DNA of 64,000 nt from the NCBI RefSeq assembly GCF_014837155.1, contig NZ_JACYHA010000010.1, positions 1-64,000 of the forward strand. Reading direction: 5' to 3'. A program made the position numbers and the translations under genes. Shown piece by piece: positions 1 through 8,673 of this stretch (positions are counted from its first letter, which is position 1; the number at the start of each line of letters is the position of its first letter). The notes below the pieces were generated by a model that had not been told where the DNA came from, ran no database searches, and saw only the letters and a list, made by a program, of their open reading frames with translations. This DNA comes from Litchfieldia stipae. Its GTDB lineage: Bacteria > Bacillota > Bacilli > Bacillales > Bacillaceae_L.

Positions 1-105
1 CTATCATTTGATTCTTCGATATAACCCTTCAGTTCCATAAGGAACTGCCTAACCTTTACCAGAGTGATGTAACCATCCTCCATTTAAGCTAGGAACATTT
101 CGCAC

Positions 106-135
106 AACTAACCTGCTCCTTTAGTTCAATAAGTT
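106..135. repeat. Short interspersed repeat, copy 1
   Basis: A 30-bp stretch (begins AACTAACCTG, ends CAATAAGTT) that recurs at 634-663 with a few mismatches in the same orientation. Each copy carries an imperfect or perfect AACTAA(A)/TTTAGTT inverted repeat. The two copies flank the gene at 153-617. I see no gene in bases 1-152. Confidence 0.5.
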
Positions 136-152
136 TCTCGATTCTTCTCTGC

Positions 153-617
153 TCAATTCACATCCTGAACAGTCTTTTTTGGTTGTGCAAATAAACTTAA
201 CATCAAAGTAAAGCCAGTTACTATTCCAAAGACGTTATAAGAGGAAATTTTATAAATCCACAAGTTAATTAAGGAATCAATGAAAAAATCTGGATTACTG
301 TAGAAGGCTGTTACAAGTATAGGGTAGATAAATGAAAGTAGCATACAGGGTAAAGCTACACACCAAAACAATGATGAATTGATATTGTATGACCACTTTT
401 TTATAAAAAGAAGAGAGATATAGATTCCGAAGATTGTTGATACTAATGGTTTGGACCATAAAACAAGGACGTGATTAAAGGTTTCTTGAGCCGATAATCT
501 TAGCTGCTCTTCAATATTAAAACTAACTATTGCTAATATGGTTAATCCGATAACCCAAAGTAATTTCGAAACATAATTCAACCACTTGCGTCTCTCCACT
601 ATTTCACCCGCCCCCAT
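153..617 (-). CDS. Hypothetical four-helix membrane protein
   Basis: The 154-residue product has about four hydrophobic segments (roughly residues 17-36, 57-72, 83-104 and 128-145) separated by short polar loops, so an integral membrane protein is likely. No family motif is recognised. The start at 617 has only a weak purine-rich stretch (GAAGAAG) upstream, and a GTG seven codons further in is an alternative. It is flanked by two copies of a 30-bp direct repeat (106-135 and 634-663), which may mean it moved as a unit. No function can be assigned. Confidence 0.5.
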   Translation of the reverse strand: MGAGEIVERRKWLNYVSKLLWVIGLTILAIVSFNIEEQLRLSAQETFNHVLVLWSKPLVSTIFGIYISLLFIKKWSYNINSSLFWCVALPCMLLSFIYPILVTAFYSNPDFFIDSLINLWIYKISSYNVFGIVTGFTLMLSLFAQPKKTVQDVN

Positions 618-633
618 TATTTATTTCTTCTTC

Positions 634-663
634 AACTAAACTGCCGCTTTAGTTCAATAAATT
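634..663. repeat. Short interspersed repeat, copy 2
   Basis: Second copy of the 30-bp element seen at 106-135. Here the AACTAAA/TTTAGTT arms are perfect 7-bp inverted repeats. It lies just upstream of the start of the gene ending at 153. Confidence 0.5.
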
Positions 664-723
664 CAACAAAAAGGGCTTTAATTCCTTCCTGGATCAAAGC
701 TCCCGTTAGCGAAAGAAGGCAGC

Positions 724-896
724 TTAAATAATAAACCCTAATATCAATACCAGTATAAGTGTTCCAGTACCCTTCCAACCTAGACTACCCACTAAATCAG
801 AGAGGTTATTTCCGTGAACACTACTAGAGGGATTGTTTAACTCTCTTTGCCTAACCTCTCTCGTCTTTCTACAGGCGTTTCAGCATCTTTTCTCAT
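724..896 (-). pseudogene. Frameshifted small membrane protein (DUF6366-like)
   Basis: An ATG at 896 opens a frame reading MRKDAETPVERRERLGKES and then stops. The neighbouring frame continues with NNPSSSVHGNNLSDLVGSLG and then a hydrophobic tail ending GFII at 724. Joined by a single shift near 840, the two halves give a protein of about 57 residues that resembles, from memory, the DUF6366 family of Bacillaceae: charged N-terminus, NLSDLVGSLGWKGTG motif and one C-terminal transmembrane helix. The function of the family is unknown. The break may be a real mutation or a sequencing indel. A G7 run lies just upstream of the ATG. Confidence 0.5.
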
Positions 897-942
897 CCTA
901 ATCCCCCCCATAAAAAATAAACAAAACTTTATCAAGAAAAAA

Positions 943-1257
943 TCATAATTTAGATTTTGTTTTCCATTTATGATAATAACCAATTACATAATACAGACAG
1001 AAAGCAATTGCTCCTAAACAAACTATATACAGTAACACGATATGCGACATTGAACCATTATGGGGTAAGAATAAGTCATAATTCATATAGAAAAATAAGA
1101 GTAGAATCCCCAATTTGAGAAGATATAGATAACATAAAACTAAATCATATCTCGGCTGATTTTTAAAAAAATGCTGATACACTACTCTTATTAAAACTAC
1201 AGTAAAAAATAAAATAGTAAACCAAATAAGAACCGTTTCAAATATGTCAGGTTCCAA
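943..1257 (-). CDS. Hypothetical three-helix membrane protein
   Basis: About 104 residues with three hydrophobic segments and a basic C-terminus (HKWKTKSKL). The start was chosen from the ribosome binding site: a strong AGGGAGGG lies after the first in-frame ATG (1275) and is seven bases upstream of a TTG at 1257, so initiation at TTG (first residues MEPDIFETVL) is more likely than at the ATG. No family is recognised. A weakly homologous arrangement is not visible elsewhere in the window. Confidence 0.5.
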   Translation of the reverse strand: MEPDIFETVLIWFTILFFTVVLIRVVYQHFFKNQPRYDLVLCYLYLLKLGILLLFFYMNYDLFLPHNGSMSHIVLLYIVCLGAIAFCLYYVIGYYHKWKTKSKL

Positions 1258-1437
1258 TACAATTCCCTCCCTCATTTTTATGATATATATAATTTAATAA
1301 TCCTGCCTCGTCAGTTTAAGTGAAACACTTCACAATATCATAAATCTTCATACTAAAATCATACCAGAAGATAACGAATTATTGTTTATAATTTCCACAA
1401 TTATGGTAATCGTTGTTTCACAGTATACGTCTAATAC

Positions 1438-1464
1438 GAAAAAGACCACCCTAGAAAGAGTGAT
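1438..1464 (-). terminator. Rho-independent terminator
   Basis: On the minus strand ATCACTCT and AGGGTGGT pair across a four-base loop (two G-U pairs) and are followed by CTTTTTC. It lies just downstream of the small ORFs ending at 1481. Confidence 0.5.
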
Positions 1465-1480
1465 CCCCTTACATTATTAT

Positions 1481-1606
1481 TTAATTACAAATATTCTTGT
1501 ACTGCGTAGTAAATAGATCTGTTGTTTTTTCTTCTTTCATATTCATCCTTAGGCTTTGATTGCTGAAGATTTTTATGAAACTAAAGATCCCATTATCCAA
1601 AAACAT
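1481..1606 (-). CDS. Small ORF, 41 residues, coupled to the upstream gene
   Basis: The ATG overlaps the TGA stop of the preceding gene (TGATG), a typical translational coupling arrangement, and the frame stays open for 41 residues. The product has no recognisable motif. A second in-frame ATG, preceded by CTAAGG, would give only 21 residues. A short terminator follows. It could equally be a remnant of a longer gene. Low confidence. Confidence 0.25.
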   Translation of the reverse strand: MFLDNGIFSFIKIFSNQSLRMNMKEEKTTDLFTTQYKNICN

Positions 1607-1821
1607 CAATCCATTAAGCTCTCATCTATATATACTTCCATTCCCTCTTCTTCCAGGCATTCACCAAAAAATTTAACTGCTTTCCGATAGTCATGGTTTA
1701 GTATATTCAAATCTTGGTCATCTGCATCATATACAGCCACTACAACATCATTTGCATAAAGATTAATATAATCATCTGATCCCTTTAATTGTGCCTCTAT
1801 GCTGAATTCTTTGCCTTTCAT
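1606..1821 (-). CDS. Hypothetical small acidic protein
   Basis: 71 residues, rich in Asp and Glu (for example ECLEEEGMEVYIDESLMD at the C-terminus), no signal peptide or membrane segment, so probably cytoplasmic. The ATG at 1821 is preceded by AAGAAG. A 15-codon ORF ends only six bases upstream, and a 41-codon ORF overlaps the stop, so the three are probably one transcript. No family is recognised. Confidence 0.45.
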   Translation of the reverse strand: MKGKEFSIEAQLKGSDDYINLYANDVVVAVYDADDQDLNILNHDYRKAVKFFGECLEEEGMEVYIDESLMD

Positions 1822-1827
1822 TACTTC

Positions 1828-1875
1828 TTAATTTGACTTTAATGCCTTAGATACCAAGTCTTTAATTTCTTCCAT
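1828..1875 (-). CDS. 15-residue leader-type ORF
   Basis: ATG at 1875 after an AGGGGGC element, encoding MEEIKDLVSKALKSN followed by TAA, six bases before the next start codon. It has a better ribosome binding site than the gene it precedes, so it may couple translation into that gene. It could also be the N-terminal remnant of a shifted gene. Confidence 0.3.
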   Translation of the reverse strand: MEEIKDLVSKALKSN

Positions 1876-1976
1876 TTATATAGCCCCCTATAGTTAGCTC
1901 TTTATAGGTTGTAACATAATAGAATGTTTATGTACAATTTAATTTTGATTGTTTTCTATGGGTTTAGCTTAACAAC

Positions 1977-2186
1977 CTATTTTTTCTCACAGGCAACTGG
2001 AGACCAAAAGCCATCCTTTTTGATCACTACTTCCCCGTCTTTATCAAAGTTATCAAAGCATTTCTCTATAATGAGTTCATTTGCTTGATGATTCTTGTAA
2101 ATCAGGTTAAATACTAAACCGCCTATCGTTAGAATAGCAATACTACCCAGTATTGCTAAAATCATATGTAATTTATTTTTGTTCAA
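1977..2186 (-). CDS. Hypothetical small single-pass membrane protein
   Basis: 69 residues: a short basic N-terminus, one transmembrane helix at about residues 8-29, and a polar outside domain with two cysteines (near 43 and 66) that could form a disulfide. The start is a TTG at 2186, five bases after GGGAGAGGG. The family is not recognised. Confidence 0.5.
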   Translation of the reverse strand: MNKNKLHMILAILGSIAILTIGGLVFNLIYKNHQANELIIEKCFDNFDKDGEVVIKKDGFWSPVACEKK

Positions 2187-2368
2187 GTATGCCCTCTCCC
2201 TTTATAATTTTTCCCTACCTATGGCTATTCCCAAAAGCAACAATCTTTAGAAAACAGCCTTGAAGCTTATACTTACTACAATAAATATGACTGAGAAAAC
2301 TGAACAAACCTCTCGCATTGTTCTCCCCCTTATCAAGGGTCGAAATACTTAGGTCCGAACAAAAAAAC

Positions 2369-3438
2369 TCAAGTAACATAACTACTGTGATTAATTTCAT
2401 GTACAAGTGTTTGTAATGCGTTACCTTGATGTGAATTTTCCATACTTTTTTGGATGACATCTTTATTTTCATAGAGCTTATCTAATAACTCTTTTAACCT
2501 TTGATCATTCAGATTTTCTTCTTCCAAGGTAAGTGCGTATCCTTTTTCTTGGAATGCTTTTGCATTCAAAATTTGATCTCCTCGACTTTGCTCTAGTCCT
2601 AATGGAATGATTAACATCGGTATTTTTAGTGCTAAAAATTCAAAAATCGAATTTGCCCCCCCCTTGAAATCACAAAGTCAGTAGCAGCTAGAATATCAGC
2701 TAACTCTTCATGTATATATTCGAATTGACGGTATCCTGGTACAGATGAGAAATGTTGCTCTGTGTTATTTTTTCCACACAAATGAACAACTTGGTACTGT
2801 TTTGTAAACTGTTCTATTGAACCTCTGACAACCTCATTTATCTTTTTCGCTCCTAGACTTCCACCCATGATTGTTAGAATCGGACGTTTATCATCAAATC
2901 GGAGAAACTCTCTCCCTTTTTTAGCAGAACCTGTTACTATCTCTCTTCTTATAGGAGAACCTATCACTGTTGTTTTGTCTTCCGGAAAGAATTCCTTCGT
3001 CTCACTAAATGAAGTGAAGATCTTGGTTGCAAATCTAGTAGAGATTTTATTAGCCAACCCTGGGGTCATGTCACTTTCATGAATGAATATTGGTATTCCT
3101 AGTGATCTAGCGGCTATGATAACAGGGACGGATACAAATCCTCCTTTTGAAAAAATCAAATTTGGCTTCAATTTTTTTAGAACCGCTCTAGCCTCTGCAC
3201 AGCCCTTAATTACCCTAAACATATCCACAACATTTTCAAAATCTATGTATCTCCTAAGCTTTCCACTACTAATCCCATAGTAAGGAATGTTTATCTTTTC
3301 AATTAATTCTTTTTCAATGCCTTTTTGGGAGCCAATATAATGAATATCCCAGTTCTTAAGCTCTGAGATTATCGCAATATTTGGTGTGACATGACCAGCG
3401 GAGCCTCCACCAGTAAAAACAATTTTCTTATTAGGCAT
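2369..3438 (-). pseudogene. murG: MurG-type UDP-GlcNAc transferase, frameshifted in a G8 tract
   Basis: The N-terminal 260 residues carry the MurG glycine loop (FTGGGSAGHVTPN, residues 8-20), the IHESD stretch near residue 118 and the GGSLGAKKIN donor-site motif near 190. The reading frame is lost in a run of eight G on the minus strand (2656-2663), just after VISRGG. One extra G restores ANSIFEFLALKIPMLIIP and the normal C-terminus to the stop at 2369 (LGLEQSRGDQILNAKAF, a MurG hallmark). MurG makes lipid II at the inner membrane face. This would be a second, murG2-like copy, as many Bacillaceae have. The start ATG has a perfect AGGAGG. The shift may be a real null allele, a slipping homopolymer switch or a base-calling error. 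Confidence 0.8.
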
Positions 3439-3531
3439 ATGTCCTCCTGAGTTTTCGGTTATTTGACTTCTATTATATTCCTGTAATCTTACTACTATTA
3501 AACACCACCATATAAGTGATGTAGATATATA

Positions 3532-4172
3532 TTATTCTTCCATGTCTTCCGGAAACTGATATAGTACTGGTAGCTTAATTATTTCCTGTAGATTAATTAT
3601 TTCATCAGTCATTAAATCCAATAGTTCATTATATCGTTCATTTGCTAATCTCTTAGCTTCATTCCCCTCCGTTCTTGACTCCCACTTGAGCTCGACAAAT
3701 TTATGGTAGAAAACATGATCACCATAGACAATGTTATTGGTTACAAGAGTCAAAAATGAATGCTTTTGTTCTTTCGTTAGATCTGAGAAATTATGTGCTC
3801 CGTATTGATGCGTAAATTCAGCAATCAACGCATCAACGGGATGATATAAATTCAGTAGTCTTTCTTTAGAAGTTTGGATTAATAATTCTTCCTCTCTTAT
3901 TCTACGTTGCTCAACAAGTGTTTGTTGAATGCTATTCTCTGAAGATTCAATTGTCTTTTTATGCCGTAATAGGTGATAGCACCAGCAATTAATCCACCTA
4001 GAACTGCGCCCCACAATGTTGCTAATGTGCTAATCCAAGTTTTTTCATCACCTGCTACTGGAAGAATACGAACGAACATTAAGAGATTAATCAGAATTGG
4101 CGTAAACACCGCAATCATAATTGCAGAAAACACAATCTTATTAATTTTTTTATCTAGTATAATATTAGTCAC
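3532..4172 (-). pseudogene. Frameshifted hypothetical membrane protein with coiled region
   Basis: Two overlapping frames join into one protein of about 213 residues. The first half starts at a GTG (4172) eight bases after AGGAGGGG and encodes two transmembrane helices separated by a short loop (IVFSAIMIAVFTPILINLL, then LWGAVLGGLIAGAITYYGI). The second half is soluble and charged (IREEELLIQTSKERLLNLYH). The break is in an A-run near 3960, where one extra A joins GIK to KTIESSEN. No family is recognised, though phage or abortive-infection-associated proteins can have this layout. Confidence 0.5.
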
Positions 4173-4282
4173 TTCAATTCCCCTCCTATGTATGTATCTC
4201 TGGCTAATTAAATATGATTTTTTCAACTTTTACATTGAACAATACGAACTATAAATAGAGAGTGTGTGAATTTGCTATACGA

Positions 4283-4903
4283 TTATTGGTAAATCTTTTT
4301 AATTCTAATTTCTTTGAGCAAAAAACTAAATTCTTTCAGTCTATATTGCTTAGAATAGTCTACTAAAGACAATTTAATAGAATAAATAATAACAATAACT
4401 CCTAGAGCAATTAACGCCAGTTGGATAAATATAATTTGACTTGTTATAAAAAATTGAATAGCTAGCGGAATTAGTGAGATTATAACACCTTGAGAAAAAC
4501 TTTTCTTTATACTTTCTTGGCTTATCGAATGACTTAGCTCATCTTTTATTAGTCCTTCTATTGTATGATTAATATTTTCATTGATTAAATCTATCCCCAG
4601 CCCATCTTTCACATTTTTTATAAACCTTTCGAGATTTCTGAGATTATATGTTTCGACACTACCATACTGCTTTTTTATAAGGGTACGATTCCATAACGAA
4701 GCAAAAAATACTGTAGTGAAATATATAATAAAAATAACAAACGCAATTAACAGATTTTTTGTTAAAAATACTCCTATTAAAATTGCTTCAAAAATTATTA
4801 AAATAATAAAAATGATAAACCATTTATTTATTATCACTCCATCAACAATAGTGTTATGAAACGAATATACCTTGTTGTATTCTTTTAATAGTTTATTTAA
4901 CAT
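4283..4903 (-). CDS. Hypothetical four-helix membrane protein
   Basis: 206 residues arranged as two transmembrane pairs (about 26-50 and 51-70, then 138-157 and 160-176) separated by a polar domain of about 70 residues rich in Asn, Lys and Glu. Both ends are cytoplasmic by the positive-inside rule. The ATG at 4903 follows GGGGG at good spacing. The amino acid composition is strongly AT-driven (Ile, Lys, Asn), more so than the neighbouring metabolic genes, which may indicate acquisition. No family is recognised. Confidence 0.5.
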   Translation of the reverse strand: MLNKLLKEYNKVYSFHNTIVDGVIINKWFIIFIILIIFEAILIGVFLTKNLLIAFVIFIIYFTTVFFASLWNRTLIKKQYGSVETYNLRNLERFIKNVKDGLGIDLINENINHTIEGLIKDELSHSISQESIKKSFSQGVIISLIPLAIQFFITSQIIFIQLALIALGVIVIIYSIKLSLVDYSKQYRLKEFSFLLKEIRIKKIYQ

Positions 4904-5029
4904 TAATATCCCCCTTCGATTTCTGTTTAATTATTTCTACGTTATCCAAAACTATAAGTTTCATTAAAATAAGATGAAGAACCTTATTAGCTTTTTTATA
5001 AAACTATATAAAATTATAGTATATATGAA

Positions 5030-5069
5030 AAAGGATGTTCCCTAGCAATTGCTAGTGGAACATCCTTTT
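5030..5069 (-). terminator. Bidirectional rho-independent terminator
   Basis: A long hairpin, AAGGATGTTCC pairing with GGAACATCCTT around CTAGCAATTGCTAG, ending in TTTT on each strand. It follows the truncated hemoglobin gene. Confidence 0.8.
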
Positions 5070-5093
5070 AAAATTAAATTCACTGATCATTGT

Positions 5094-5456
5094 TTATTTA
5101 TACAAAATATCATCCCTAAGCGACCCAACTTTAGTTAAAGCCTGATCAATATCACCTTCACCCACACCAAAGTGAGCGAGGGCATCATGAAGATGTTTGA
5201 CGATTGCATCAAAATGCTCTGGTTGAATGTTCATTCCTTCGTGCGCTTTTGCCATTGATTGGCCAGAATATTGCTTAGGACCTCCAAGGGCAAAGCTGAT
5301 GAATTTTGTTTGATGTTGAATTTGTTTTTTCATATCAGTATGCTCAAAAAAGTGACTAACCGTCTCATCTTTCAGAACTAATTCTGAGTAGAAATACTCA
5401 ACTACTTTGGCAATCGCTTCTTCTCCACCTAATTTTTCATATAATGTTTGTTCCAT
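5094..5456 (-). CDS. Truncated hemoglobin, group I type
   Basis: 120 residues starting at the ATG at 5456 (MEQTLYEKLGGEEAI), which follows AAGGAG nine bases upstream; an in-frame TTG further upstream has no such site. The 2-on-2 globin signatures are visible: YEKLGG at the start, a B10-type tyrosine (FYSEL, Tyr23), FFEHTDM near 37, ALGGP near 56 and the proximal histidine in AKAHEGMNI (His72). Such proteins bind O2 or NO at heme in the cytoplasm and often detoxify NO. The gene lies directly downstream of a Crp/Fnr-type regulator on the same strand, which would suit redox or NO control. This last point is inference. Confidence 0.9.
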   Translation of the reverse strand: MEQTLYEKLGGEEAIAKVVEYFYSELVLKDETVSHFFEHTDMKKQIQHQTKFISFALGGPKQYSGQSMAKAHEGMNIQPEHFDAIVKHLHDALAHFGVGEGDIDQALTKVGSLRDDILYK

Positions 5457-5551
5457 CTCCGAACACTCCTTTTCTTGAATTACTTCATTAATATTAGCAA
5501 GTTGTTCCAATTTCTATACTGTAACCTTTGCTCACATACAAGTATTATGGT

Positions 5552-6271
5552 TCAAACCAAGCTTCTACAATAAGCCTCAGACACCTTTTGGATTGCGTCT
5601 TTATTTTTAATCATGATCTCGCGTTGGCCCTTCATTTCAATCCAGCCTTCCTTCTGAAATTTGGACAGTTTTCGGCTCAGGCTTTCTGGGGTTAAGCCGA
5701 TAATATTTGCCAAATCTGCCTTACGAATGTCTAATGAGAACCGTCCCTGTTCTTCCCTCCATTGTTGCAGAAGGACTGTGGCAATGCGTTGTTCTGCTTT
5801 TGGCATTTGCAGGATGGACACGAGCTCCTCCGTTTTTTTCAACCGCTGACTTAATTCCTTTAATAGCTTTAACGCTATTACTGGATATAGCTCCACAAGC
5901 TCCTGAACATGACGTTGTTCAATCACACAGACCTCTGTTGCTTCCAATGCTTCGATATTCCCAGTACATTCTCGTGCTTCAAAAAGTGAATATTCTCCAA
6001 TGAACTCACCAGGCGATAGGATTCGTAGAATATGTTCCTCCCCAGACTCTAGAATTTCGTTTATTTTGACCTTCCCTGTATGGATAATGAGTAGCTTATC
6101 TAGCACTTCTCCCTCGATAAATAGTACGTCATCCTTACCAAATTTCTTAGGATAGGCTAGTCCTTCGATATGCTCCATTTCTCTAACGGAAAGCGTATTA
6201 AATATAGGTACTTTGTTCACACATGAGACCTTATTACCATGATGACTGCAAGCTTGTTTTGACTCGTCCAT
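5552..6271 (-). CDS. Crp/Fnr family transcriptional regulator with N-terminal Cys/His cluster
   Basis: 239 residues with a cyclic-nucleotide-binding-like beta-roll (about 22-135; GEFIGEYSLFEA), a dimerisation helix (about 140-170) and a C-terminal winged helix with the recognition region IIGLTPESLSRKLSKFQKEG. The N-terminus CSHHGNKVSC (C8, H10, H11, C17) could bind metal or an iron-sulfur cluster as in FNR proteins, although the classical four-cysteine set is incomplete. The ATG lies inside the 3' end of the upstream metal ATPase gene (38-base overlap) with AAAGGTGA as binding site, so the two are co-transcribed. It may control the ATPase operon or the hemoglobin gene downstream. Confidence 0.85.
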   Translation of the reverse strand: MDESKQACSHHGNKVSCVNKVPIFNTLSVREMEHIEGLAYPKKFGKDDVLFIEGEVLDKLLIIHTGKVKINEILESGEEHILRILSPGEFIGEYSLFEARECTGNIEALEATEVCVIEQRHVQELVELYPVIALKLLKELSQRLKKTEELVSILQMPKAEQRIATVLLQQWREEQGRFSLDIRKADLANIIGLTPESLSRKLSKFQKEGWIEMKGQREIMIKNKDAIQKVSEAYCRSLV

Positions 6272-8126
6272 AAGTACCGTTCACCTTTCTTCCAAATTGT
6301 AATAGTCGAATAGCGTTTAGAATCACTACTAATACACTTATTTCATGAATCAGCATCCCGGCTGATAGAAAGATTTTTCCATATAAAACACCAAGTAGCA
6401 GTAGTACGACCGTCCCAACAGCCAATGCCATGTTCTGCTTCATGTTACGAATAGCCGCTTTTGCAAGAGCATATCCATAGCCAATTCGTTGTAGGTTATC
6501 ACTCATAAGAACCACATCGGCTGTTTCAATCGCTATATCTGTACCCGCTGCCCCCATCGCAATTCCAAGATCTGCCATCGCTAGAGCTGGTGTATCATTA
6601 ATCCCATCCCCAACCATTGCAACCCGGTAACCTGCTTCCTGCAGTTGTTTAATATGCGCTACCTTTTCTTCAGGTAACATTTCAGCATATACGTGATCAA
6701 TTCCAAGCTGCTTGGCTACCTTCTCTGCTGTATATTTATTATCCCCTGTAAGGATCAGCGTTTTCTTTATCCCTAATTCCTTCAATTGCTGAATCGCTTC
6801 CACTGCCTCATGGCGCACCTGGTCGGCGATTGAAATATGTCCTTCAACATGGCCATCCACTGCAACAATGACCACGGTATTACCTAATAACTCCTGCTTT
6901 TCTATTTCTAGCTTTTGAGAGTGTGATAGTTCAATATTATGTTTCTCTATCAACTTCTTATTGCCAAGTATAACGAATCTCTGATGAAACTTTGTGACTA
7001 TTCCATGACCTTTTTCAACTGTAAATTGGCCTGGTTTATTGACGAGCGATATCCCGCGAGCTTCCGCTTCCTTCACAATGGTTTTCCCAAGATGATGCTC
7101 TGATATTTGCTCAGCTTCAGCCGCAAGCTGAAGAAACGCCATCTTGTCCATATTATACGAAGTAATACTTGTGACAGTTGGTTTCCCTGCTGTTAACGTG
7201 CCCGTCTTATCAAAGACAACAACATCCACCTTTGCCAAGCTTTCGATCACTTCTCCTCCTTTCATCAATATCCCCTTCTTCGCTCCGTTCCCTATTCCTG
7301 AAACTAAGGAGACAGGTGCTGAAATGACGAGGGCGCCAGGGCAAGCAATGACAAGGAATGTTAAGGTCAATTCAATATTTCTCGTAATAAGAAACACAAG
7401 GATCGACATCATTAAGATCCCTGGCGTGTACAGATTCGCGAATTTCTCAATAAACTTTTGGGTTCTTGCCTTCGCTTCCTGAGCTTCCTCCACTAACTCA
7501 ATGATTTTTGAAAAAGTGGTATCTTCTCCAACCTTTTCAGCGATAACCTCCATATATCCGTTATCCACCACCGTCCCGCTAAACACGTGATCATCTACTT
7601 TTTTCACGACTGGCACCGATTCTCCCGTAATCGTGGCTTCATTCATAAAGCCATGACCCGAAATCACCCTCCCATCCACCGCAACCTTTGTTCCTGATTG
7701 AAGCAGTATCCGATCCCCCACCAACACCTCTTCTATTGGTAAAATAAGCGACTTGCCCCCTCGTACGACAGTAGCAATCTGAGGAGCCATATCTACTAGA
7801 GACTTTAATGAATTCCTCGTTTTTTCTAATGATCGCAGCTCCAAATAAGCACCAAACAAGAACAAGAATGTCACAACCGCTGATTCCACATACTCCCCAA
7901 TGAGAATCGCCCCAACCACGGCAATTGTGACCAGTAGCTCAATACTAAATGACTTCATCATAATCGATTGGATTGCCTTTTTAGCAATCGACCAACCCGC
8001 AATACCTGTAGCAGTAAGTAGCATGACCTCCTGCAAAACCAACAAACCAAGCTGATGAAATAGAAATGCAGCAACCAATAATGTTCCTGAACCAATCACT
8101 AGATGTATTTTTTTTATCTTCCCCAT
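6234..8126 (-). CDS. Heavy-metal P1B-type ATPase with CPG motif
   Basis: 630 residues with all P-type motifs: TGES near 166, DKTGT (phosphorylated Asp near 306), GDGIND near 500 and about eight membrane helices. Two family residues are unusual. The membrane metal motif is CPG (ACPGALV, Cys near 262) rather than CPC or SPC, and the nucleotide-domain HP motif reads SEHHLG. There is no N-terminal HMA domain, but a separate HMA chaperone gene lies just upstream on the same strand (8329-8538), which may supply the metal. Substrate not predictable with confidence (Zn, Cd, Co or Fe class). AAGAAGGG precedes the ATG. Confidence 0.85.
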   Translation of the reverse strand: MGKIKKIHLVIGSGTLLVAAFLFHQLGLLVLQEVMLLTATGIAGWSIAKKAIQSIMMKSFSIELLVTIAVVGAILIGEYVESAVVTFLFLFGAYLELRSLEKTRNSLKSLVDMAPQIATVVRGGKSLILPIEEVLVGDRILLQSGTKVAVDGRVISGHGFMNEATITGESVPVVKKVDDHVFSGTVVDNGYMEVIAEKVGEDTTFSKIIELVEEAQEAKARTQKFIEKFANLYTPGILMMSILVFLITRNIELTLTFLVIACPGALVISAPVSLVSGIGNGAKKGILMKGGEVIESLAKVDVVVFDKTGTLTAGKPTVTSITSYNMDKMAFLQLAAEAEQISEHHLGKTIVKEAEARGISLVNKPGQFTVEKGHGIVTKFHQRFVILGNKKLIEKHNIELSHSQKLEIEKQELLGNTVVIVAVDGHVEGHISIADQVRHEAVEAIQQLKELGIKKTLILTGDNKYTAEKVAKQLGIDHVYAEMLPEEKVAHIKQLQEAGYRVAMVGDGINDTPALAMADLGIAMGAAGTDIAIETADVVLMSDNLQRIGYGYALAKAAIRNMKQNMALAVGTVVLLLLGVLYGKIFLSAGMLIHEISVLVVILNAIRLLQFGRKVNGTYGRVKTSLQSSW

Positions 8127-8210
8127 TGGAATATCCCTTCTTTTTTCTAAAAGGCTGATTTCTGGAAGTATATTGTTTTTGAGACATAGATTAATTGATG
8201 AAAAGTATAT

Positions 8211-8283
8211 AGCAGCCTGAATACACGGAGACTCCCGTGGGATGCGTGTTGCCCCACAGGACGCGGAGTGTATTCAGGCTGCG
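8211..8283. repeat. Hairpin repeat element, short form
   Basis: An intergenic element whose ends are a perfect 15-bp inverted repeat (GCAGCCTGAATACAC at 8212-8226, complement at 8268-8282). Read in reverse, it begins with the same ACTCCGCGTCCTGTGGG stretch as the 116-bp element at 21829-21944, so both are one family. This copy lacks about 40 internal bases. The arms differ from those of the other copy by a compensated base pair. Confidence 0.8.
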
Positions 8284-8328
8284 GCTTCAAAATCAACATT
8301 CATACGAAACAGCCTTCTAAAAAAAGCA

Positions 8329-8538
8329 TCATTTTACAACCGTATATCCTAGCTTCTCAATGATTGACCTAACACCATCAGCATTTATAATCGTTTCATC
8401 ACAGGTCGCCTTCACCTTGTTAGAATGAAACAACACTCTCGCCTCGTCTATTCCGCTTTGCTTATTTAATGTGTTCTCTATTTTCTTAATACACGACGGA
8501 CAACTAAGGTCCTCCAACTGAAATTGGACTTTGATCAT
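8329..8538 (-). CDS. HMA-domain metal chaperone (CopZ-like)
   Basis: 69 residues forming a single heavy-metal-associated domain with the metal-binding CxxC in LSCPSCIKKIE (cysteines near 13 and 16) and a C-terminal KLGYTVVK strand. The start was taken as the ATG at 8538, after GGAGAG; a GTG directly before it is less likely. It precedes the CPG-type metal ATPase, which has no HMA domain of its own, with the hairpin repeat at 8211-8283 between them. The pair probably forms one metal export or handling unit. The metal is unknown. Confidence 0.85.
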   Translation of the reverse strand: MIKVQFQLEDLSCPSCIKKIENTLNKQSGIDEARVLFHSNKVKATCDETIINADGVRSIIEKLGYTVVK

Positions 8539-8673
8539 CACTCATCTCTCCTTTATGCTTTGATGAGTTTAGTATAATTTCATTCAACACGAGAAACCTT
8601 GATTATAATCAATTTTTGCTAAATGAATTTCAACAAAAAAACGCTCCTTACAAAATGTAAGAAACGTTCGTAT

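Noticed and set aside
2215-2472. 85-codon frame overlapping the murG-like gene
   Set aside because: It overlaps the C-terminal murG frame on the same strand, has no ribosome site and no motif.
5515-5545. A possible FNR/CRP box (TGTGAGCAAAGGTTACA) upstream of the truncated hemoglobin gene
   Set aside because: The half sites are seven bases apart, not six, and only four of five bases match in the second half. Too weak to call.
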